Assembly: GCA_013373385.1 (NCBI GenBank)
Contig: JABXHX010000009.1
Location: 38,318 to 102,317, forward strand
Direction: 5' to 3'
DNA from: Flavobacteriaceae bacterium
GTDB taxonomy: Bacteria > Bacteroidota > Bacteroidia > Flavobacteriales > Flavobacteriaceae
Length of the DNA: 64,000 nucleotides
Shown one piece after another: positions 17,518 through 27,070 of this stretch. A model generated the notes under the pieces. That model searched no databases, was not told the origin of the DNA, and saw nothing but the letters and a program-made list of their open reading frames with translations. The position numbers and the translations under genes were made by a program. Every line of letters starts with the position of its first letter. The first letter of the stretch is position 1.

Positions 17518-18423
17518 TTATTGTAGTTTTTTTATCAGTAACCATGCATCTTTCGAGTGGTTGTCTCTGATAGATTTTAAGTTTTTATACGCTTCAATTC
17601 TAGTGGCAAAACTCCCGTAAGTAACTTGTATCAATTCCCACTTGTTTTTGCCAATAATTTGCGCGTCAAAACCTTTTGCTTTAAGTTGTTTCAGTTTTTT
17701 TTCAGCATTCTTTTGAAACTCAAAAGCACCAGCAACGATGTGAAAATTTTTAGTCTCTTTTACAACATTTAACTGAATGGTTGGCAAAGGATTGTCAATT
17801 ACAAAAGTGGCAGATTGAATTTTCTTTTCAATACTTTTTTGCTGTTTGGCGTAGGCTTCTTTTAGTTGATTTTCTTGATATCCATTCCACCCAATTGCTC
17901 CAAGAGTTAGCAAAATAGCTGCAGTTGCTGCATATGTAAAGATATTCGAAGATTTTTTTGTGCCAGTAACAGGAACCACTTTTTGTGCTTGCTGTTTGTA
18001 CACTTCTCTTTTCACTGCTGGTGAACTCACAGGAGTCATTCCAAAAGTAGCAGTCAAATAATTTGTAGTATTATTAGGTTCAAAAACAAGTTGCTGTTGC
18101 TTGTTTAAAGAAAAACTACCAATAGCATCTACAACTAAAGATTCAGATTTTAATTGTGCGTTCCAAGAATTGACAATAGCAGCAATTTTTGCTGTTGCTT
18201 GTTCAAAAGAAATATTTTCTGAAGAGGCAATATAATTAGCCAACAAGCCATCATTGTTTTTAAGATGTGCGTTGAATGTAATTTGTTTTGTTGGCGGATA
18301 AAGCGTGTGCGAAAATGCATTGATTTTTGCAGAAACCACATTGCTTACAAAACCACCAAAATTTGGTACAATTACACAATCATATCTATACAGTAAATCG
18401 TTGATGTAGCTAGCTAATATCAT
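17518..18423 (-). CDS. HU-CCDC81-like and SPOR domain membrane protein
   Basis: 301 residues. The N-terminal part (1-about 125; opens ILASYINDLLYRYDCVIVP) resembles the bacterial CCDC81-type HU domain pair. Then come a basic linker, a single membrane helix (about 160-180, NIFTYAATAAILLTLGAIGW) and a C-terminal SPOR domain (about 225-301, FHIVAGAFEFQKNAEKKL) that binds denuded septal glycan. Topology: HU-like part in the cytoplasm, SPOR in the periplasm. It may link a DNA-binding-like or cytoskeletal module to the division site. Its -7 box ends 5 nt before ATG, so the mRNA may be leaderless. Confidence 0.85.
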   Translation of the reverse strand: MILASYINDLLYRYDCVIVPNFGGFVSNVVSAKINAFSHTLYPPTKQITFNAHLKNNDGLLANYIASSENISFEQATAKIAAIVNSWNAQLKSESLVVDAIGSFSLNKQQQLVFEPNNTTNYLTATFGMTPVSSPAVKREVYKQQAQKVVPVTGTKKSSNIFTYAATAAILLTLGAIGWNGYQENQLKEAYAKQQKSIEKKIQSATFVIDNPLPTIQLNVVKETKNFHIVAGAFEFQKNAEKKLKQLKAKGFDAQIIGKNKWELIQVTYGSFATRIEAYKNLKSIRDNHSKDAWLLIKKLQ

Positions 18424-18428
18424 AAAAA

Positions 18429-18436
18429 CAAAGTTA
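18429..18436 (-). promoter_or_regulatory. Promoter -7 box (TAACTTTG), 5 nt before ATG
   Basis: Perfect TAnnTTTG followed by five T and the ATG of the SPOR gene at 18423. The spacing predicts transcription to start at or next to the A of ATG. Confidence 0.65.
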
Positions 18437-18564
18437 CTATTTTTTTAGAAAAAACAGAAGGCTAAAGTAAAACTTATCAACAATTAAAAAGGAAGGTGCT
18501 TGTCTACTGATTCTACGAATTATATACAATTGATTTTTTGTTATTTTAGTGGATATTATTATAG

Positions 18565-20115
18565 ATGAGAAGTAAAAGACTGTTATTTTATGCTGTAGCT
18601 ATGCTGTTTCTTTTAGTGATAGGCAAAAGTTATGCTATAAACGATACAATTTATGTGGGTAAAAAAAACATACACATAAATGTTAAAAAGAAGGCATTGA
18701 TTTTTTCTTCGATAAAAAAACATGCAATTTTATCAGTGTCTCCAAAAAACTATTTGCTTACAGAAGATAATAGAGACTTTTTTTACGTTGGGTTTAACCA
18801 AAAAACAACAGCTTTTAAGATTAACATAAAGAACACAAATGCTATTAAGAGAACAGTTTATCTTCGGTTTTCTAATGCCATGATTTATGAAATAAAAGCT
18901 TATAAATACACCGCAAATCAACCAAAAGAAATATATGCTGGCGGTATTAAATATCCTTTTAAAACAAGAACCGAAAACAATAGAAATATTGTAATATCCT
19001 TAGAACTTTTACCTCTAGAAAGCACAAGCTACCTTGTCAGTTTTCAGAAAGTAGTTGGCAGACCATTAGTAACTTCAGTTGATTTATTTGACGATGAAAC
19101 ACTTAAAAGAAAAAGTTTTAAAGAGTATTTTTTAATTGCTGTATATACTGGTTTAAGCATAATTTGTGTGTTGGTAGGTGTTGGACTTTTTTTCTTTTTA
19201 AAAACAAGACTGTTTCTTTTATATGCTTTATATGTGCTTTTTTTAGGGCTTTTTATTATTTCTTACACAGGTGTATTTCAACAGTTTTTATTAAATGAAA
19301 ACAGTACTTTAAACAAATATTTACACTATGTAGTTTTTAGTGAAGCAGCTTTGGTGGTGTTTGTTGTTTTTTCTCAAAAATTTTTAAAAGCTAAAACAAG
19401 ACAGCCAAAGTTATACCAATTAATAAAATGGATTTTAATTGTGGCCGTTGTATTGCGTTTGGCACTTCACTTTTTTTTACAAGAGCTTTTTTTAGAATAC
19501 ATTTCTATGTTTATGAAGGTTTGGTATGAGTTAAATATACTAGGGGCAAGTTTAGTAGCATATCAAATTATAAGCCTATATAGAAAAGAGAAAAAAACTG
19601 ATTTTTTATTTGCTACAGCTTACTTGTTAATGATTTTAGGAGCACTGATATCAGTACTTTATCATAGTTATGGATTGGTAAATGGATTGTTTTTTGGGCT
19701 GCCTATTTTATTAATTACATCGTTACTAGAAATACTGTTGTTAACTTTAGCTTTAAGTATGTTGGTAAAAGAAATTATTGATCAAAGAAAAGAATTGTTA
19801 CATACTATAAAAAAACAAGAACTACAAAATACAAAAGCATATATTGAATTAAAAAGTAAGAATAGAGTTTATTTAGAGAGCTTAATTTATATTAAATCTG
19901 AAGGGAATTATCTTGAATTTTTCACAGAACAAGAAAAATACTTAGACAGAAATCAGTTAAAAAAAGTGTTAGAAGAATTGCCAGTCAATTTTGTTAAAAT
20001 TCATCGTTCGTACATTATCAATAAAAACTACATAAAATTAATAAATAGCACTTCAGTTGTTTTAACTACAGAAGTAGAGATTCCGCTCTCAAGAACATTT
20101 AAAAAAAATTTATAG
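18565..20115 (+). CDS. 7TM-DISM receptor fused to LytTR DNA-binding domain
   Basis: 516 residues. Signal peptide (1-about 25), an extracellular beta domain of DISM type (about 30-185), seven predicted membrane helices (about 190-405), a short coiled coil and a C-terminal LytTR domain (about 430-516, with IKSEGNYLEFFT and FVKIHRSYIINKNYI). This one-component design, a membrane receptor directly carrying the DNA-binding domain, is known in Bacteroidota. The signal is unknown, perhaps a carbohydrate or carboxylate. The neighbouring T9SS propeller-like gene is a possible target. Confidence 0.9.
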   Translation: MRSKRLLFYAVAMLFLLVIGKSYAINDTIYVGKKNIHINVKKKALIFSSIKKHAILSVSPKNYLLTEDNRDFFYVGFNQKTTAFKINIKNTNAIKRTVYLRFSNAMIYEIKAYKYTANQPKEIYAGGIKYPFKTRTENNRNIVISLELLPLESTSYLVSFQKVVGRPLVTSVDLFDDETLKRKSFKEYFLIAVYTGLSIICVLVGVGLFFFLKTRLFLLYALYVLFLGLFIISYTGVFQQFLLNENSTLNKYLHYVVFSEAALVVFVVFSQKFLKAKTRQPKLYQLIKWILIVAVVLRLALHFFLQELFLEYISMFMKVWYELNILGASLVAYQIISLYRKEKKTDFLFATAYLLMILGALISVLYHSYGLVNGLFFGLPILLITSLLEILLLTLALSMLVKEIIDQRKELLHTIKKQELQNTKAYIELKSKNRVYLESLIYIKSEGNYLEFFTEQEKYLDRNQLKKVLEELPVNFVKIHRSYIINKNYIKLINSTSVVLTTEVEIPLSRTFKKNL

Positions 20116-20179
20116 GGTTAGTTATGCTGTTTTTTGTGTTAGTCATCACAAAAAGTTGAAGACTTATAAGGGTGTGTTG

Positions 20180-20187
20180 TAATTTTA
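20180..20187 (+). promoter_or_regulatory. Promoter -7 box (TAATTTTA) for T9SS propeller-like gene
   Basis: Seven of eight positions match TAnnTTTG; it lies 25 nt before the ATG at 20213. Confidence 0.45.
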
Positions 20188-20212
20188 GAATATCATCTAA
20201 AAGCAACGCATT

Positions 20213-21673
20213 ATGAAAATAAAATTACTAACGATTATTCTTTTTTTAATAAGCACAACACTCTATTCTCAATGGGAAATTGTAGGTGGAAACAGCTCGT
20301 ATTTTACGCCAAACCCAGGATATGGAAACGGACAATCATCATCTTCAATCCAACTATTACAGTTTCACCCACAAACAAACGAACCGTATGTGTTCTTTAG
20401 GCATTTAACAACCAATGTTGCTGCAGGGCCATCATTAATAAAATTTAATGGCACAAATTGGGAGTTTATTTCTCAACAGTTTGATGGGCCAGGAGCAGGA
20501 AACACAAGTTCAGCAGATTTTTTCTGGGGATTTTATTTTAGACAAGACACAAATTTACCTGTGGTTTTTTATCAGGATAGTTATTTTGAAGGTGGATCAA
20601 CAAAATACAAATACCATGTTGCGCAAAGAGTAGGAAACACGTGGGAAGAAATTATGGGTGCAGATAATAAAGTCGTAAACGATGTGTTTTTGGGTGGTCA
20701 CAGAGTTAAAATGGTTAGAAAGCCTAACACCAATTTACCTGTACTAATTGGTAATGGTCCAACACAAATACCCAACGGAAGTAAAAGCATGGTTGTGCAT
20801 TTTGACACAGATACTTGGAGTTTGTTAGGAGACGCAACGTTTAGTGGTTTTGGAGCCTATGTTTCTGATATTGATTACAATACAACTACAAATATTCCGT
20901 ATGCAATTGTTTCTACCTTGAATGCAAATGCAACGGCTACCATTGCAGAGGTTTGGTATTATCAAGGGAGTTGGCAATTATTAGGTAACCCGGGATTTGT
21001 ACCCGCAAATTTTGGAGAAGGATTTAGAATTAGAGTCAATCAACTAAACGGAGCTGTTTATGTAATGTCTCCAGAAGCGTATGATAATCCTAACAATGCG
21101 CAAACAAAAACATTAAGCGTAAAAAAATGGAATGGCACCACGTGGCAAACGATTGGTTTACCAAGTGAGCTGTATCCTACGTCACTGTTAGGGTACGATT
21201 TAGAAATACACCCAGTAACAGGTGTGCCATATGTGTGTTTTATAGATGGAAACGCCCCTAATCCTGGTAATATCAATATTAGAAAATGGAATGGTCAAAA
21301 TTGGGTTTCAATCAGTAACTCTAATTTATTAGGAACTTTAGGAGAAAAGATAGATTTGGTTTTTCAGCCACAAACAAATATTCCGCATGTGATTTCTACA
21401 AGTGGGCAACTATTAAAGTGTGTTGAGGCAACAGCATCTTTAAAAGATGTTAACATGGTAAACATTGCTATATACCCAAACCCTGCAAGAAGTGAAGTTG
21501 AAATTAAAGGTACAGAAGTTAAGAAAGTATCGGTTTTTGATATAAGAGGCGTAGAGGTATTAGTTGCAAGTAAGGCTAGATTTGCGATTAAAAAGTTAAA
21601 AACAGGACTTTATTTTTTAGTGATAAATAACAATCAAAATCAAAGAATAATAAAAAAACTAGTGGTACAGTAA
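20213..21673 (+). CDS. Secreted propeller-like protein with T9SS type A sorting domain
   Basis: 486 residues. A signal peptide ends at about 20 (LYSQW). Repeats of the form KWNGTTWQTIG, FNGTNWEFIS, YYQGSWQLLG and KWNGQNWVSIS recur through the body and suggest a beta-propeller of unknown ligand. The C-terminal T9SS domain (about 415-486) has IAIYPNPARSEVEI and ends KKLVVQ. It is exported and probably cell-surface attached. No catalytic residues were recognised. Confidence 0.85.
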   Translation: MKIKLLTIILFLISTTLYSQWEIVGGNSSYFTPNPGYGNGQSSSSIQLLQFHPQTNEPYVFFRHLTTNVAAGPSLIKFNGTNWEFISQQFDGPGAGNTSSADFFWGFYFRQDTNLPVVFYQDSYFEGGSTKYKYHVAQRVGNTWEEIMGADNKVVNDVFLGGHRVKMVRKPNTNLPVLIGNGPTQIPNGSKSMVVHFDTDTWSLLGDATFSGFGAYVSDIDYNTTTNIPYAIVSTLNANATATIAEVWYYQGSWQLLGNPGFVPANFGEGFRIRVNQLNGAVYVMSPEAYDNPNNAQTKTLSVKKWNGTTWQTIGLPSELYPTSLLGYDLEIHPVTGVPYVCFIDGNAPNPGNINIRKWNGQNWVSISNSNLLGTLGEKIDLVFQPQTNIPHVISTSGQLLKCVEATASLKDVNMVNIAIYPNPARSEVEIKGTEVKKVSVFDIRGVEVLVASKARFAIKKLKTGLYFLVINNNQNQRIIKKLVVQ

Positions 21674-21687
21674 TATTGTTACCGCAT

Positions 21688-21695
21688 TAATTTTG
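21688..21695 (+). promoter_or_regulatory. Promoter -7 box (TAATTTTG) for dprA
   Basis: Perfect TAnnTTTG match. It places transcription start at about 21700, which makes the TTG at 21700 unlikely as start codon and favours the GTG at 21721. Confidence 0.65.
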
Positions 21696-21720
21696 TATAT
21701 TGAATTTCAAAAATAATGCG

Positions 21721-22830
21721 GTGCTTGAGAAAGAAAAACTACTTGCTGTTTTGCGATTGCAAAAGACGAAAGCTGTGGGTGATGTTTTAGCAAAAAAGCT
21801 CATTGTTTCTACAGGAGATGTTTGTCAGATTTTTAAAGAAAAACCATTAACTCTTCAAAAGATAAACGGAATAGGTACACATGTTACAGAGCAACTTTTT
21901 GATAAACAAAATATAACACTAGCAGAAAAAGAACTCGATTATATTGAGCGACATAAGGTTTCATACTCTTATTTTTTAGAGGATGATTATCCAAAAAATT
22001 TGTTAGAATGTATTGACGCCCCCATTTTACTTTTTAAAGATGGAAATATCAACCTACATAACGAACGCATCATCAGTATTGTTGGTACACGAAATATGAC
22101 TTCTTATGGGAGTGGTTTTTGCAAAGAACTCATTGCCGATTTAAAAGCATACAACCCTATTATAGTTAGCGGTTTTGCTTATGGCGTAGACATCTGTGCA
22201 CATAAAGAAGCCATGAAAAACAATTTACAAACAATTGCTGTTTTGGCACACGGTTTTGAGCAGATTTACCCAAAGGTTCATAAAAAATACATCCATCAAG
22301 TGCATGAAAATGGAGGTTTTATCACAGAGTTTTGGCATGATGAAGATCCGTTACGAGAACATTTTTTAAAACGAAATAGAATTGTAGCAGGAATTTCTCA
22401 AGCAACGATCATTATAGAATCCGCAGAAAAAGGAGGTTCTTTAGTTACGGCAGATATTGCAAATTCGTACAGTAGAGATGTGTTTGCCCTTTCTGGAAGA
22501 ACAACCGATTTATATAGCAAAGGATGTAATAATCTAATTAAAAACAACAAAGCGGCATTGTTAACCTCAGCACAAGATATTGCAAAAATGTTGAATTGGG
22601 ATTTACCGCAGTCGAGAAGTTCGACACCTAAGCAGCAGCAATTATTTGTTGAGCTGAATGAGACTGAACAAAAAATCTATGATTATTTGCTTGCAAACAG
22701 AAAACAGCGATTAGACTCTATCTCCTTTGATTGCAGAATTCCAATTTATCAGCTTTCTGCTGTTTTAATTCAACTAGAGTTAAAAGGTGTTGTAAAACCA
22801 TTGCCAGGAAAATTGTTTGAAGCTGTTTAG
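21721..22830 (+). CDS. dprA: DNA processing protein DprA (Smf)
   Basis: Loads RecA on incoming single-stranded DNA during natural transformation. GTG at 21721 chosen over TTG at 21700 because the -7 box at 21688-21695 would put the mRNA start near 21700; 369 residues. N-terminal helical (HhH-like) region, then the Rossmann-like core with ISIVGTRNMTSYG, VSGFAYGVDICAHKEAM and AEKGGSLVTADIANSY, and a C-terminal winged helix (about 310-369) as in many DprA proteins. Its 3' end overlaps the convergent EamA gene by 4 bp. It suggests transformation competence, but no other com genes are in the window. Confidence 0.95.
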   Translation: MLEKEKLLAVLRLQKTKAVGDVLAKKLIVSTGDVCQIFKEKPLTLQKINGIGTHVTEQLFDKQNITLAEKELDYIERHKVSYSYFLEDDYPKNLLECIDAPILLFKDGNINLHNERIISIVGTRNMTSYGSGFCKELIADLKAYNPIIVSGFAYGVDICAHKEAMKNNLQTIAVLAHGFEQIYPKVHKKYIHQVHENGGFITEFWHDEDPLREHFLKRNRIVAGISQATIIIESAEKGGSLVTADIANSYSRDVFALSGRTTDLYSKGCNNLIKNNKAALLTSAQDIAKMLNWDLPQSRSSTPKQQQLFVELNETEQKIYDYLLANRKQRLDSISFDCRIPIYQLSAVLIQLELKGVVKPLPGKLFEAV

Positions 22831-23690
22831 CTTTTCTTAGATCGAATGCTTTCAAACAAAACAGTTGATAAAATAAGTGCACCACCAATATAAGTACTCA
22901 TTTCCGGAATTTCATATAAAAAAAGAAACGCTAATATAATTCCGAAGATGGGTTGTACACTGCTAATAATGGTTGCTGTTGATACTGAAAAATACCGAAA
23001 AGACCGAATCATTAAACTGTGCCCGAGCGCGGTAGTTACAATTCCTAACAGCAATACATACGGATATTGAGTCTGTATATTGCTAACATCTAGATAAAAC
23101 AACACAGGTAAGAGTACAATGCTAATAAGCAAGGTTTGATAAAACATCAGCATAGAACCGTGATATTTTTGGGTGTGATTCTTTTTTAAAATCAAATTTC
23201 TTACCGCGTATAACAACGCAGAAAATACCCCGAACAAAATTCCTTTTGTGTACTTACTTTGCAAGTTTAATTCAGGCACAAGAAAATAAATGCCTAACAA
23301 CACCATCAAACCAAATAACAAATGAATGGAATCGAATTTCGTATTAAGAAACCAAGGTTCTAGCAAAGCTGTAATTACAGGAAAAGTATATAAAGAGAGC
23401 ACACCTATTGCGACGCTAGATAGTTTTAAAGCGTAGAAGTAGGTAATCCAATGTGCGCCCAAAAATAAGGAACTAATTACTAAAGTTACAATGTCTTTTG
23501 TATTGGTAATTTTTATGCTGATATTGTTTAGCTTGCAGTAAAAAACCAAAAACAGCATACCAATAAAAGAACGAAACCAAACAATAACTTCGGTTGGCAT
23601 TGCAATATACTTTCCCAACACACCAGAAGTGCTAATAAATAATGTTGCTAGTAATAATCCAAAAAGCTGATTTGTATGATTGTTTTTCAA
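22827..23690 (-). CDS. EamA-type DMT superfamily permease
   Basis: 287 residues with ten predicted membrane helices in two EamA repeats (each about 140 residues). Inner-membrane exporter or importer of metabolites; the substrate cannot be predicted. It begins 2 bp after the mfd stop and is probably co-transcribed with mfd. Confidence 0.85.
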   Translation of the reverse strand: MKNNHTNQLFGLLLATLFISTSGVLGKYIAMPTEVIVWFRSFIGMLFLVFYCKLNNISIKITNTKDIVTLVISSLFLGAHWITYFYALKLSSVAIGVLSLYTFPVITALLEPWFLNTKFDSIHLLFGLMVLLGIYFLVPELNLQSKYTKGILFGVFSALLYAVRNLILKKNHTQKYHGSMLMFYQTLLISIVLLPVLFYLDVSNIQTQYPYVLLLGIVTTALGHSLMIRSFRYFSVSTATIISSVQPIFGIILAFLFLYEIPEMSTYIGGALILSTVLFESIRSKKS

Positions 23691-23692
23691 AT

Positions 23693-26600
23693 TTAGATTG
23701 CTTTTAAAACAGACAGTGCTTTTGTTACAGAATCTATATGAATAAAGGTAATCAATAAGCGCAAGCCGTTTTTAGTTTCTTTTTCTTTCATCACACAGCT
23801 TTTAGGGTTTTGCTGAACGTATTTTAGCACGTTTGTAAAGTTTTCTGTTTGATAAAAAGCACTTTGTTGATCAGAAACAAAATAACCAATCATTCTTTTT
23901 TTCTTTAGAACGATTTTTTCTAAACCTAATTTTTTTGCCAACCATTTTATACGAACACTATCTAACAAATCGACAACTTGTGTCGGAATCTCTCCAAACC
24001 TATCAATAATTTCAGTTTCAAAATTAGTCAATTCCTCTTCTGTTTTTAATTCGCCTAATTTGTTGTATAAATTCAAACGTTCTGTAATAGAATTCACATA
24101 ATCATCTGGAAATAAAATTTCAAAATCGGTATCAATTGTTACCTCTTTTACAAACTCTTTTGGTTTCGATTCATCAGTTGGATAGAGTTCTTTAAACTCG
24201 TTTTCTTTCAATTCTTCAATCGCTTCGGATAGTATTTTTTGATACGTATCAAAACCAATATCGTTGATAAATCCACTTTGTTCTCCGCCTAATAAATCTC
24301 CTGCTCCACGAATTTCTAAATCCTTCATGGCAATGTTAATTCCGCTTCCCAATTCAGAAAATAATTCTAACGCGGTAATACGTTTTCTAGCATCGTCTGT
24401 CATCATATGATAGGGTGGCGTAATAAAATAACAAAAAGCTTTTTTGTTAGATCTTCCAACTCGACCACGCATTTGGTGCAAATCTGACAACCCAAAATTA
24501 TTGGCATTATTGATAAAAATGGTGTTGGCATTTGGCACATCCAATCCACTTTCTACAATGGTTGTAGAAACCAATACATCAAATTCGTTATTCATAAATC
24601 TGAGCATTAAATCTTCTAATTTTTTTCCTTCCATTTGCCCATGACCAATTCCGATTTTTGCATTGGGCAATAAGCGCTGTAATAAACCTGCCACTTCTTT
24701 GATATTTTCTATTCTATTATGGATAAAAAATACTTGACCTCCACGCGCAATTTCATAAGAAATAGCATCGCGAATGGTTTCTTCAGAAAAGCGAATGACA
24801 TTGGTTTCTATGGGATGACGATTTGGTGGCGGTGTGCTAATTACCGATAAATCTCTTGCTGCCATCAAACTAAATTGTAGCGTTCTTGGAATTGGTGTTG
24901 CTGTTAACGTTAATGTATCAACATTTTCTTTGATGGTTTTTAATTTGTCTTTTACAGCCACACCAAATTTTTGTTCTTCATCAATAATCAACAATCCTAA
25001 ATCCTTAAAATTGATGCTTTTATTGGTTAGCTGATGTGTACCAATTACAATATCTACAGAGCCATTGGCAATGCCTTCTATAACACCACGTTTTTGTGTG
25101 GCAGTTCTAAAGCGGTTTAGATAATCTACAGTAACAGGAAAGTTTTTTAAACGCTCAGAAAATGTTCTAAAATGTTGATATGCCAAAATAGTTGTGGGTA
25201 CTAAAACAGCTACTTGTTTTCCGTTATCAACTGCTTTAAATGCGGCACGAATTGCAATTTCTGTTTTTCCGAAACCAACATCACCACAGACCAACCGATC
25301 CATAGGTTGTTCTTTTTCCATGTCTGCTTTTACATCTTGTGTAGCAGTTAATTGATCAGGAGTATCTTCGTAAATAAAACTTGCTTCCAATTCATGTTGC
25401 ATAAAGGTATCTGGTCTATACTGAAATCCTTTTTGCAGTTTTCTTTTGGCATATAACTGAATTAAATTAAAAGCAATATGTTTAACTCTAGCCTTGGTCT
25501 TTTGTTTGATTTTTTTCCAGGCTCCTGAACCTAATTTGTAGATTTTTGGCGCTTTACCATCTTTACCATTAAACTTTGAAATTTTATGCAACGAGTGAAT
25601 ACTGATGTATAAAATATCGCGATCGCCATAAATTAATTTAATAGCCTCTTGTTTATTGCCTTCTACATCAATTTTTTGCAAACCACCAAACTTTCCAATT
25701 CCGTGATCTATATGAGTTACATAATCGCCAATTTCTAAATTATTGATTTCTTTTAAGGTGATGGATTGCTTTTTTGCATATCCGTTTTTTAATCGGAATT
25801 TATGATACCGCTCAAAAATTTGATGATCTGTATAACAAAGGAGTTTTTCTTCAACATCTATAAATCCTTCATGTAACGGAAAAACAATGGTTTCATAGCT
25901 TACATCTTCTTCAACATCATTAAAAATATCATGAAAACGTTCGGCTTGTTTATCATTTGCACAAAAAATATAATTGGTATAGCCTTGTTTAGAATAGTTG
26001 TTTAAATTCGTAATTAATAAATCGAACTGTTTATTAAAAGAAGGTTGCGGCAATACATTAAATTTAATATTTGTGGTTGTTTGCGCTTTTTCTGATTGAT
26101 TGATTGTAATAGAACAAAACTGATTCAATTGCTCTTTTATATAAGCTCCATTACAAAATAATTCTTCTGGCTCTGCGTGCTTTATTTCTTTAGATAATTC
26201 TTTAAAAGCTTCTATAGCTTTTGAATAAAATGCATCTAATTTACCTGTAAGTAATTCTATATTTTGCGTAAAAACAATCGTTTTTGACGAAATGTATTTT
26301 AAAAAACTTTCGCGTTTTTCTTGTAATGCCTTGTTTTCTACATTAGGCATAATACTCACCTTTTTCAGTTTCTCTTTAGAAAGTTGTGTTTCTACATCAA
26401 AGGTTCTGATACTGTCTATTTCATCACCAAAAAACTCAATTCTATAAGGCTCGTCGTTAGAAAAAGAGAATACATCTATAATTCCACCACGTACAGAAAA
26501 ATCACCTGGTTCAGTCACAAAATCTACACGATTGAAATGATATTCAAACAACACTTCATTTACAAAATCTAGCGATAAGTTTTCGCCAACAGAAACTTTT

Positions 26601-27046
26601 AGCGTGTTTTTTTCTAACTCTTTTTTTGTGACAACTTTTTCAAATAATGCATCTGGATAGGTAACAATTACCGCAGGTTTCTTTTGAGAATTGATTCTAT
26701 TTAATACTTCAGAACGCAAGAGGATGTTTGCGTTATCAACTTCTTCAATTTGATAAGGTCTTCTGTAAGAACCAGGATAAAACAACACGTTTTTATCGCC
26801 TAGCAACTGCTCTAAATCGTTTAGATAATAAGCAGCTTCTTCTTTGTCATTAAAGATTAAAAGATATGGTTTTTCAGCTTTTTTAAAGGTTTCGGAAATA
26901 ACAAATGACAACGACGAACCAACCAAATTCGATATTTGAAAATGGTGCTGTTGGTGTTGCAGTTCTTGTATAATCTGCTTTGTCTTAGCAGAATTTTTGT
27001 ATTGATTACTAATAAGCTCTCTACTCAACTCAACTATTTTGGGCAA
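23693..27046 (-). CDS. mfd: Transcription-repair coupling factor Mfd
   Basis: Removes RNA polymerase stalled at lesions and recruits UvrA. 1117 residues in the usual order: UvrB-like N-domain, RNA-polymerase-interacting CarD-like domain (LEIGDYVTHIDHGIGKFGG), SF2 translocase with Walker A CGDVGFGKTEIA, box II LLIIDEEQKFGV, motif III LTATPIPRTL and motif VI MRGRVGRSNKKAFCYF, then the C-terminal TRCF domain. There is no ATG near the start: the frame opens with TTG at 27046, with another TTG at 27028. A -7 box overlaps the first TTG, so the start may really be 27028. Confidence 0.96.
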   Translation of the reverse strand: MPKIVELSRELISNQYKNSAKTKQIIQELQHQQHHFQISNLVGSSLSFVISETFKKAEKPYLLIFNDKEEAAYYLNDLEQLLGDKNVLFYPGSYRRPYQIEEVDNANILLRSEVLNRINSQKKPAVIVTYPDALFEKVVTKKELEKNTLKVSVGENLSLDFVNEVLFEYHFNRVDFVTEPGDFSVRGGIIDVFSFSNDEPYRIEFFGDEIDSIRTFDVETQLSKEKLKKVSIMPNVENKALQEKRESFLKYISSKTIVFTQNIELLTGKLDAFYSKAIEAFKELSKEIKHAEPEELFCNGAYIKEQLNQFCSITINQSEKAQTTTNIKFNVLPQPSFNKQFDLLITNLNNYSKQGYTNYIFCANDKQAERFHDIFNDVEEDVSYETIVFPLHEGFIDVEEKLLCYTDHQIFERYHKFRLKNGYAKKQSITLKEINNLEIGDYVTHIDHGIGKFGGLQKIDVEGNKQEAIKLIYGDRDILYISIHSLHKISKFNGKDGKAPKIYKLGSGAWKKIKQKTKARVKHIAFNLIQLYAKRKLQKGFQYRPDTFMQHELEASFIYEDTPDQLTATQDVKADMEKEQPMDRLVCGDVGFGKTEIAIRAAFKAVDNGKQVAVLVPTTILAYQHFRTFSERLKNFPVTVDYLNRFRTATQKRGVIEGIANGSVDIVIGTHQLTNKSINFKDLGLLIIDEEQKFGVAVKDKLKTIKENVDTLTLTATPIPRTLQFSLMAARDLSVISTPPPNRHPIETNVIRFSEETIRDAISYEIARGGQVFFIHNRIENIKEVAGLLQRLLPNAKIGIGHGQMEGKKLEDLMLRFMNNEFDVLVSTTIVESGLDVPNANTIFINNANNFGLSDLHQMRGRVGRSNKKAFCYFITPPYHMMTDDARKRITALELFSELGSGINIAMKDLEIRGAGDLLGGEQSGFINDIGFDTYQKILSEAIEELKENEFKELYPTDESKPKEFVKEVTIDTDFEILFPDDYVNSITERLNLYNKLGELKTEEELTNFETEIIDRFGEIPTQVVDLLDSVRIKWLAKKLGLEKIVLKKKRMIGYFVSDQQSAFYQTENFTNVLKYVQQNPKSCVMKEKETKNGLRLLITFIHIDSVTKALSVLKAI

Positions 27047-27051
27047 ATGTA
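27044..27051 (-). promoter_or_regulatory. Promoter -7 box (TACATTTG) overlapping mfd start
   Basis: Perfect TAnnTTTG on the minus strand in the 24-bp gap after the TonB receptor gene; its last bases are the TTG proposed as mfd start, which casts doubt on that start. Confidence 0.5.
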
Positions 27052-27070
27052 CTACTAAGTTTTGTAAGTG

